Of a DNA stretch of 10,573 bases, positions 6,522-10,573 are shown in pieces. The DNA comes from UMGS1649 sp045637095. Lineage in GTDB: Bacteria > Bacillota > Clostridia > TANB77 > CAG-465. The notes beneath the pieces are model-generated. The model did not search any database. It saw nothing but the letters and a program-made list of their open reading frames with translations, and was not told the DNA's origin. The position numbers and the translations under genes were made by a program. Location of the stretch: assembly GCA_045637095.1 (NCBI GenBank), contig JAZTYX010000066.1, forward strand, positions 1 to 10,573, in the 5' to 3' direction. Each line of letters starts with the position of its first letter. Position 1 is the stretch's first letter.

Positions 6522-7703
6522 TTACTTTTCCATATACATAACAAGTTTATTGTCTGTTATATGGCAATCTTTTTGATCTCCAGCCAAAGTTTTTAGAAAT
6601 GTTGTTGTACTTGTTGCATTATAATCTTCCATTAAGATTGTTTGCTTTTTAGCATTTATGTAAGTTGGAATTATTTCTATTTTCTTTAAGTTTCCTTGTT
6701 CATTAAATGTTAAATTGAAAATTCCACCTTTTTTACCATTTTCATAGCTTGTATCATGCATTAAGTAGCCTAAGCTATATATTATTGGTTTATCTTTATA
6801 CATTTCAATTGGATATATACCTAAAGAATGTGAGCCTAATACTACATCTGCTCCTGCTTTAATTATAGCTTTGTATGTATTTTTCATACCATTTGTTATA
6901 GTATGTGAATTTTCATTTCCTAAATGAGCCATTACAATTACAGCCGAAGCACTCTCTTTTGCTGTTTCTATTAACGCTTTAACTTTATTCAAGTTATATA
7001 CCATTATTCCAGCTGATGTATATGTAGCTTCACTTCCTATAGTTTCATTGCACACACCAATTATTGCAACTTTAATTCCGTCTTTTTCTACATATATTAT
7101 TGAATTGTTTAATCCAATTAAATCATAGTCTTCTTCTAAGAATTTTTTAGTATCGTTAAACATAGATTTACCAAAATCTAATATATGGTCTGTTGCTATA
7201 TTTAATCCATCTATCCCTAGAGCGTTAAATGCATTATCTATTTCTGTCGTTACTATATATTTAGAATTAGTTTCTCCTAATTCTTGTAAATCTACTATAT
7301 TTGTAGCTAGATGAGCCATCGTATAATCTGATGCTTTAGTATACTCTGAAATATGTCTAAAAGCGCTCATGTAATTATATTCCACATTTTGGCCTACCTT
7401 TCCGCCCATCATTATTTCACCAAGTGCTGTTATTTTTAATTCTTTAACAGGCTCATGACCTTCCTCTTCTTCAAAAACATCTACACTTGCATCGGATTCT
7501 ATTATTTCTCCACCAGAAATATATTCATTCTTCGCTTTATTTACTTCAATCGCATTAGATATTGCTATAATACCCGTTACCGCACCTATCAATACAACTA
7601 ATATTAATGATGCTAATAGTACTAACTTGAAGTTTATATTACTTCTGCCAGCACCCTTTCTTCTTCTAGTGATTGTACGACCACGTCTTGTACTGTTCCA
7701 CAT
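6522..7703 (-). CDS. CapA-family (PGA_cap fold) membrane-anchored protein with altered motifs
   Basis: CapA/PgsA proteins have a metallophosphoesterase-like fold; the best-known members take part in poly-gamma-glutamate capsule synthesis, but most are uncharacterised. The 393 residues have an arginine-rich cytoplasmic start, one membrane segment (about 27-50), an acidic linker (66-88) and an extracellular CapA domain (about 89-350). The family skeleton is visible, but key positions differ from the usual motifs: GDIM is GEIM (95-98), NLE is HLA (131-133), NNH is TDH (171-173), GHHPH is GSHSL (290-294) and the YSLGNF motif is YSLGYL. The HxGxE motif (His260-Glu264) is kept. It may be a non-enzymatic member or bind a different ligand. 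The ATG lies 70 bases inside mtaB; it is the only start giving a membrane segment, and GGAG is about 10 bases upstream. It is last in the operon. No capsule genes are nearby. Confidence 0.85.
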   Translation of the reverse strand: MWNSTRRGRTITRRRKGAGRSNINFKLVLLASLILVVLIGAVTGIIAISNAIEVNKAKNEYISGGEIIESDASVDVFEEEEGHEPVKELKITALGEIMMGGKVGQNVEYNYMSAFRHISEYTKASDYTMAHLATNIVDLQELGETNSKYIVTTEIDNAFNALGIDGLNIATDHILDFGKSMFNDTKKFLEEDYDLIGLNNSIIYVEKDGIKVAIIGVCNETIGSEATYTSAGIMVYNLNKVKALIETAKESASAVIVMAHLGNENSHTITNGMKNTYKAIIKAGADVVLGSHSLGIYPIEMYKDKPIIYSLGYLMHDTSYENGKKGGIFNLTFNEQGNLKKIEIIPTYINAKKQTILMEDYNATSTTTFLKTLAGDQKDCHITDNKLVMYMEK

Positions 7704-8920
7704 AACCTCTTATCTCCTTTGACACATACCTTTATATAATTTTCTGTATACCCTAATAGGACTCCATTTTCGTAATTCTCAAAAAGCACTTTAGTCTTTT
7801 TACCCAAATACATATTTAAGAATTCTTTATTTAATTTCTTACTTAAAGAAAGAACTACATTGCTTCTTTCTTTTTTAATATTACCATCTACTTGGTTGTC
7901 CATCTTAGCTGCTCTAGTATAATTACGTTTAGAATACTTAAATACATGTATTTCTGTAAGTCCCATTTTATTTATTGTATCTATTGTATCTTCAAATTCT
8001 TCATTTGTTTCTCCAGGGAATCCAACAATCACATCTGCAGCAAGATACGGATTATTAAAATACCTCTTTAGATTACTGCAAACCTCTATTAGAAGTTCCT
8101 TTCCATATTTTCTATTCATCCTCTTTAATACTTCTGTATTTCCACTTTGCATTGAAATGTGAAAATGTGGACATAGTTTTTTATATTTACTTAATCTTTG
8201 TATATTTGTTTCAGTTAGAAATTTAGGCATTAAAGAACTTAATCTTATTCTTTCAACCCCTTCTATTTCTTCTAGTTTATCTATTACATCAAATAAATCT
8301 AGATTTTCTAAATCTTGTCCATAAGATGCAACTTCTATACCTACTAGTATTATTTCTTTAACTCCAGAAGTTGCTAAAGACTTAGCCTCTTTAACAATAC
8401 TGTCTAATTCTCTACTTCTAACTCTACCCCTTACGTATGGTATTATACAATACGAACAGAAGTTATTGCAACCATCTTCTATCTTAATTTCTTCACGAAT
8501 TTCATATCCGCTTTTCATTATACCAACATCTTGATATTTTTTAACAGCATTTACATCTGTAAGTATTGTTTTGTTTTCTTTATTTTTCATGCATTCTTCT
8601 ACTATTTCTAATAAATTAGATTTATCTTCATTGCCCAGAATAATATCTGCTTCAAACTCTTCTAATTGTTCTTTTTTACCTTCTACACTACAACCTAAAA
8701 CAGCAACAAGTGCCTCTTTATTTTGTTTTCTTGCTTTGGATAACATTTGTCTTGTTTTTCTATCGCTCATATTGGTAACTGAACAAGAATTTACAACATA
8801 TACATCTGATTTAGACTCAAAATCTACAATAGTATGTCCTACTTGCTCGAATTTTTCTTTTAACAAATCTGTTTCATAATGATTTACTTTACAGCCTAGT
8901 GTTAAAAATGCTACTTTCAT
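7634..8920 (-). CDS. mtaB: tRNA N6-threonylcarbamoyladenosine methylthiotransferase MtaB
   Basis: MtaB is a radical-SAM enzyme that adds a methylthio group to t6A37 of ANN-decoding tRNAs, giving ms2t6A. The 428 residues contain the N-terminal UPF0004 domain with the LGCKVNHYE motif and cysteines 10, 46 and 77 for the second iron-sulfur cluster, the radical-SAM motif CNNFCSYC (151-158, Cys151/155/158) followed by IIPYVRGRVRSR, the HFHISMQSGNTEVLKRMNR block (252-270), and a C-terminal TRAM domain from about 370. The opening GCKVN rather than MiaB's GCQMN separates it from MiaB and supports MtaB. The ATG overlaps the stop of the preceding glycosyltransferase by one base (TAATG), and its GAGGG ribosome binding site lies in that gene's last codons. 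The 3' end overlaps the CapA-family gene by 70 bases. All catalytic residues are present. Confidence 0.96.
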   Translation of the reverse strand: MKVAFLTLGCKVNHYETDLLKEKFEQVGHTIVDFESKSDVYVVNSCSVTNMSDRKTRQMLSKARKQNKEALVAVLGCSVEGKKEQLEEFEADIILGNEDKSNLLEIVEECMKNKENKTILTDVNAVKKYQDVGIMKSGYEIREEIKIEDGCNNFCSYCIIPYVRGRVRSRELDSIVKEAKSLATSGVKEIILVGIEVASYGQDLENLDLFDVIDKLEEIEGVERIRLSSLMPKFLTETNIQRLSKYKKLCPHFHISMQSGNTEVLKRMNRKYGKELLIEVCSNLKRYFNNPYLAADVIVGFPGETNEEFEDTIDTINKMGLTEIHVFKYSKRNYTRAAKMDNQVDGNIKKERSNVVLSLSKKLNKEFLNMYLGKKTKVLFENYENGVLLGYTENYIKVCVKGDKRLCGTVQDVVVQSLEEERVLAEVI

Positions 8921-10056
8921 TATTTACCCTCGTTATATATTCTTATTACTTCATCAACGACCGTTTTAGATGAGTTTGGTTTACCTATAACCTTACACAT
9001 CTCAATCATTTGATTTACTCTCTTTTCGTTATACATAGCTATATCTAGAACATGTTCTATTGGTTCATTTTTATATGTTCTTATAGCTGTACCATTGTTT
9101 ATAAAATAGTTTGCATTTTGTTCTTCTTGCCCAGGTATTGGATTAATTATTACCATTGGTTTACACATAGCTAAACACTCTGTCGATGTTAATCCGCCAG
9201 GTTTAGTTATTACAAAATCACTTATTGCCATTAACTCTGGTACTTGGTTAGTATAACCTAAAACAGTTATATTTTTACCTGAAGTTGATGCAATATTTTC
9301 AAATCTCATTTTTTGTTTTTCATTTCTACCTGTAACGGCAATTAATTGCAAATCATACTTAGTATTTAATAATTCCGCAAATATTTTTTCAGATTTACCA
9401 AGTCCTAATCCGCCACCTGCAAAGAATAATAATGTTTTCTTATTTTCTTCTAAGTTAAATTCGCGTCTTAATGCTTCTTTATCATACTCTTTGCTAAATC
9501 TTGGTGATACAGGTATTCCTGTAACCATTATTTTAGATTCGGGTATATTATATTTTCTTATACAATCTTGTTTCATTTCAGTTGTAGCAACCATAAGTCT
9601 ATCTATATGCTCATGTTCTTCAACCCACATATTGTGAATTCCATAGTCTGTCATAATACTTACTATACTTGCTCTAACTTTACCTTTTCTTTTTAGATAT
9701 GCACACATGTGTGATACAAATGGATGTGTAGAAACTATAACATCTGGATTAGTCTTTCTTATCATCTTTTTAAGACGAATTGTAAGAGCTTTATTTACCA
9801 TCTTGTTAATTTCACCAATTGTATTAAGCTCTGCTTTATCCGAACGTCTATACATTGTTCCCCATAATTTAGGTGCATGTCTAGTTACAGATGCATATCC
9901 TTTAACTATTAATTTATTTGTTAATGCAGAAGAATACTCAAGGCCATCTTCGTAGACAACCTCAACACCTTCGTGTGATTCTAGAACCTCTTTAACAGAT
10001 TCCGCAGCTTTTAAGTGTCCATTTCCTACTTTAGCATATAACAATAATACTTTCAT
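8920..10056 (-). CDS. UgtP/MGDG synthase-like glycolipid glycosyltransferase (GT28)
   Basis: This protein belongs to the MGDG synthase/UgtP group of GT28 glycosyltransferases, which move glucose or galactose from a UDP-sugar to diacylglycerol at the inner face of the membrane. The products are glycolipids and, in many Bacillota, the lipoteichoic acid anchor. The 378 residues have the acceptor domain with the GNGH motif (10-13) and VSTHPF (108-113), and the donor domain with FFAGGGLGLGKSEK (211-224), the GYTNQVPELM motif (267-276), TKPGGLTSTE (284-293) and the PGQEEQNA motif (308-315). Length is typical. No membrane segment is seen, as expected for a peripheral membrane enzyme. The ATG has AAGGAG (10067-10072) ten bases upstream. 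It is the first gene of a three-gene operon with mtaB and a CapA-like gene. Whether the sugar is glucose or galactose, and how many are added, cannot be told from sequence. Confidence 0.9.
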   Translation of the reverse strand: MKVLLLYAKVGNGHLKAAESVKEVLESHEGVEVVYEDGLEYSSALTNKLIVKGYASVTRHAPKLWGTMYRRSDKAELNTIGEINKMVNKALTIRLKKMIRKTNPDVIVSTHPFVSHMCAYLKRKGKVRASIVSIMTDYGIHNMWVEEHEHIDRLMVATTEMKQDCIRKYNIPESKIMVTGIPVSPRFSKEYDKEALRREFNLEENKKTLLFFAGGGLGLGKSEKIFAELLNTKYDLQLIAVTGRNEKQKMRFENIASTSGKNITVLGYTNQVPELMAISDFVITKPGGLTSTECLAMCKPMVIINPIPGQEEQNANYFINNGTAIRTYKNEPIEHVLDIAMYNEKRVNQMIEMCKVIGKPNSSKTVVDEVIRIYNEGK

Positions 10057-10074
10057 AAATTCATTTCTCCTTAA

Positions 10075-10104
10075 TTGAAATATACGATTTATTCGCTATT
10101 TCAA
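10075..10104 (-). repeat. Inverted repeat in the leader of the glycosyltransferase operon
   Basis: The 8-base arms TTGAAATA (10075-10082) and TATTTCAA (10097-10104) are perfectly complementary, with an inner CGA/TCG pair (10085-10087 and 10093-10095) around a five-base loop. The hairpin would form in the first 30 or so bases of the transcript and ends three bases before the AAGGAG ribosome binding site. Being AT-rich it is only moderately stable. A role as a stability element or translation control is inference. Confidence 0.6.
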
Positions 10105-10113
10105 CACATGTGT

Positions 10114-10142
10114 ATTATACCACTTTATGTACACATTTGCAA
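10114..10142 (-). promoter_or_regulatory. Sigma-A-type promoter of the glycosyltransferase-mtaB-CapA operon
   Basis: On the minus strand, -35 box TTGCAA (10137-10142), a 17-base spacer and a perfect -10 box TATAAT (10114-10119), preceded by TGG, which gives an extended -10. Transcription should start near 10107, leaving a leader of about 50 bases. A 10-base palindrome ACACATGTGT (10104-10113) covers the predicted start, and arms ATGTGTA/TACACAT flank the -10 box, so a repressor site is possible. Confidence 0.82.
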
Positions 10143-10159
10143 GAAATTCAATCTTGCAA
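10137..10159. repeat. Inverted repeat shared by two divergent promoters
   Basis: Perfect 8-base arms TTGCAAGA (10137-10144) and TCTTGCAA (10152-10159) are separated by seven bases. Since TTGCAA is itself a palindrome, the arms are also direct repeats 17 bases apart. The left arm holds the -35 box of the glycosyltransferase promoter and the right arm the likely -35 box of the plus-strand gene at 10200. This is the geometry of an operator controlling both directions, but chance from two -35 boxes is possible. Confidence 0.55.
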
Positions 10160-10182
10160 CCACCCCTTATATGTGTTATTCT
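10154..10182 (+). promoter_or_regulatory. Possible promoter of the plus-strand membrane protein gene
   Basis: A -35-like TTGCAA (10154-10159), a 17-base spacer and TATTCT (10177-10182) preceded by TGT form a moderate extended -10 promoter. The predicted start, near 10189, would leave a leader of only about 11 bases, beginning right at the AGGTGAT ribosome binding site. That is short but workable; the match at the -10 box is 4 of 6. Confidence 0.5.
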
Positions 10183-10199
10183 CAAATCAGGTGATAAAT

Positions 10200-10573
10200 A
10201 TGGATAAAGCAGGAAAGTTTTTTAAGAATTTTTTTATAATCTTAGCTATTGTTATACTTGTATATGGACCAGCTCCATTTATTATGGCATATAACCAAAT
10301 AACAGAACCTATGTATTATAAATACGGAAGTAATAACTCTACAGTATCTGTTATATTAGATTATTTCATTCATGACACAGAAAATATAGAAATACAAACA
10401 TATGCCCGTCAACTAGCAAGTAAAAATAATAACAATATTTACGAATTATCTAAAGTAATAACTACTATCTTTTCTTATTATTTAATTATTATTACAGTAA
10501 TTCTAATTGGTCTTGGAATCTACTTACGTAAAAAGAATGATAAAGAAGCGTCAAACAATTGCTTTATATCTTC
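10200..10573 (+). CDS. Unknown protein with two membrane segments, C-terminus outside the window
   Basis: I do not recognise this gene. It reads open for 124 codons from the ATG at 10200 to the window edge. The ribosome binding site AGGTGAT (10189-10195) is four bases upstream. The protein has a basic start (MDKAGKFFKNF), a first hydrophobic segment at about 11-29 containing a YGPAPF motif, a mostly polar and Asn/Tyr-rich section (30-85) probably outside the cell, a second hydrophobic segment at about 89-108, then a basic cytoplasmic stretch (RKKNDKE). The topology suggests both ends in the cytoplasm. It is divergent from the glycolipid operon across a 143-base shared control region, so joint regulation is possible. 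Codon use is like its neighbours. Nothing visible gives a function. Confidence 0.75.
   Translation, partial: MDKAGKFFKNFFIILAIVILVYGPAPFIMAYNQITEPMYYKYGSNNSTVSVILDYFIHDTENIEIQTYARQLASKNNNNIYELSKVITTIFSYYLIIITVILIGLGIYLRKKNDKEASNNCFIS

Noticed and set aside
6287..6544. 85-codon minus-strand frame over the mscL end
   Set aside because: It runs through the terminator hairpin and lies opposite the MscL zinc ribbon; no start signals.
7634..7703. A frameshift joining mtaB and the CapA-family gene
   Set aside because: Both proteins are complete at this point: MtaB ends after a normal TRAM domain, and the CapA-family protein has its own start, ribosome binding site and membrane segment.
1..10573. 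Mobile elements, CRISPR arrays, tRNA or rRNA genes and riboswitches
   Set aside because: No transposase-like frames, spaced direct-repeat arrays, tRNA-like sequence or long structured leaders were seen. All gaps between genes are under 170 bases and are explained by promoters, repeats or the terminator.

Overview
The window is about 10.6 kb of AT-rich DNA that looks like an ordinary chromosomal segment from a low-GC member of the Bacillota, most likely of the class Clostridia. The reasons are consensus sigma-A-type promoters, strong AGGAGG-type ribosome binding sites, tightly packed genes, and the order DUF4321-radC-mreB-mreC-mreD-mrdA, which is typical of clostridial genomes. The genetic code is standard: radC ends in TGA and the genes use TGG for tryptophan. 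I see no insertion sequences, phage genes, tRNAs, rRNAs or CRISPR arrays, and no intergenic gap reaches 300 bases.

Region 1 (1-5852, minus strand) is the rod-shape and elongation operon. A near-consensus promoter (5824-5852) starts a transcript about 22 bases before a small DUF4321 membrane protein. It then reads through radC (JAB-domain protein), mreB (actin-like filament), mreC and mreD (membrane parts of the elongasome) and mrdA (PBP2 transpeptidase). The last gene visible is an unrecognised single-pass membrane protein cut by the window start. Junctions are very tight: DUF4321 and radC are separated by TAA-CAA in one frame, radC and mreB overlap as ATGA, and several ribosome binding sites lie in the last codons of the gene before. 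No terminator follows mrdA, so the unknown gene is probably co-transcribed.

Region 2 (5853-6520) holds mscL on the plus strand with its own promoter. The channel has a charged N-terminal extension and a C-terminal four-cysteine zinc ribbon. A perfect 12-bp hairpin with T-rich flanks on both sides fills the 36-base gap to the next, convergent gene and should stop transcription in both directions.

Region 3 (6522-10142, minus strand) is a three-gene operon: a UgtP/MGDG-synthase-like glycolipid glycosyltransferase, mtaB (tRNA methylthiotransferase) and a CapA-fold membrane-anchored protein whose metal-site motifs are largely altered. mtaB and the CapA gene overlap by 70 bases.

Region 4 (10057-10573) is a compact divergent control region followed by the start of a plus-strand gene for an unrecognised protein with two membrane segments, cut by the window end. 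Two TTGCAA -35-like boxes, one per direction, are the arms of a perfect inverted repeat. A second inverted repeat would fold the glycosyltransferase leader just ahead of its ribosome binding site.

Nothing here is clearly a new biological system. The best leads are the degenerate CapA protein, the two unknown membrane proteins at the edges, the divergent control region and the MscL-zinc ribbon architecture.
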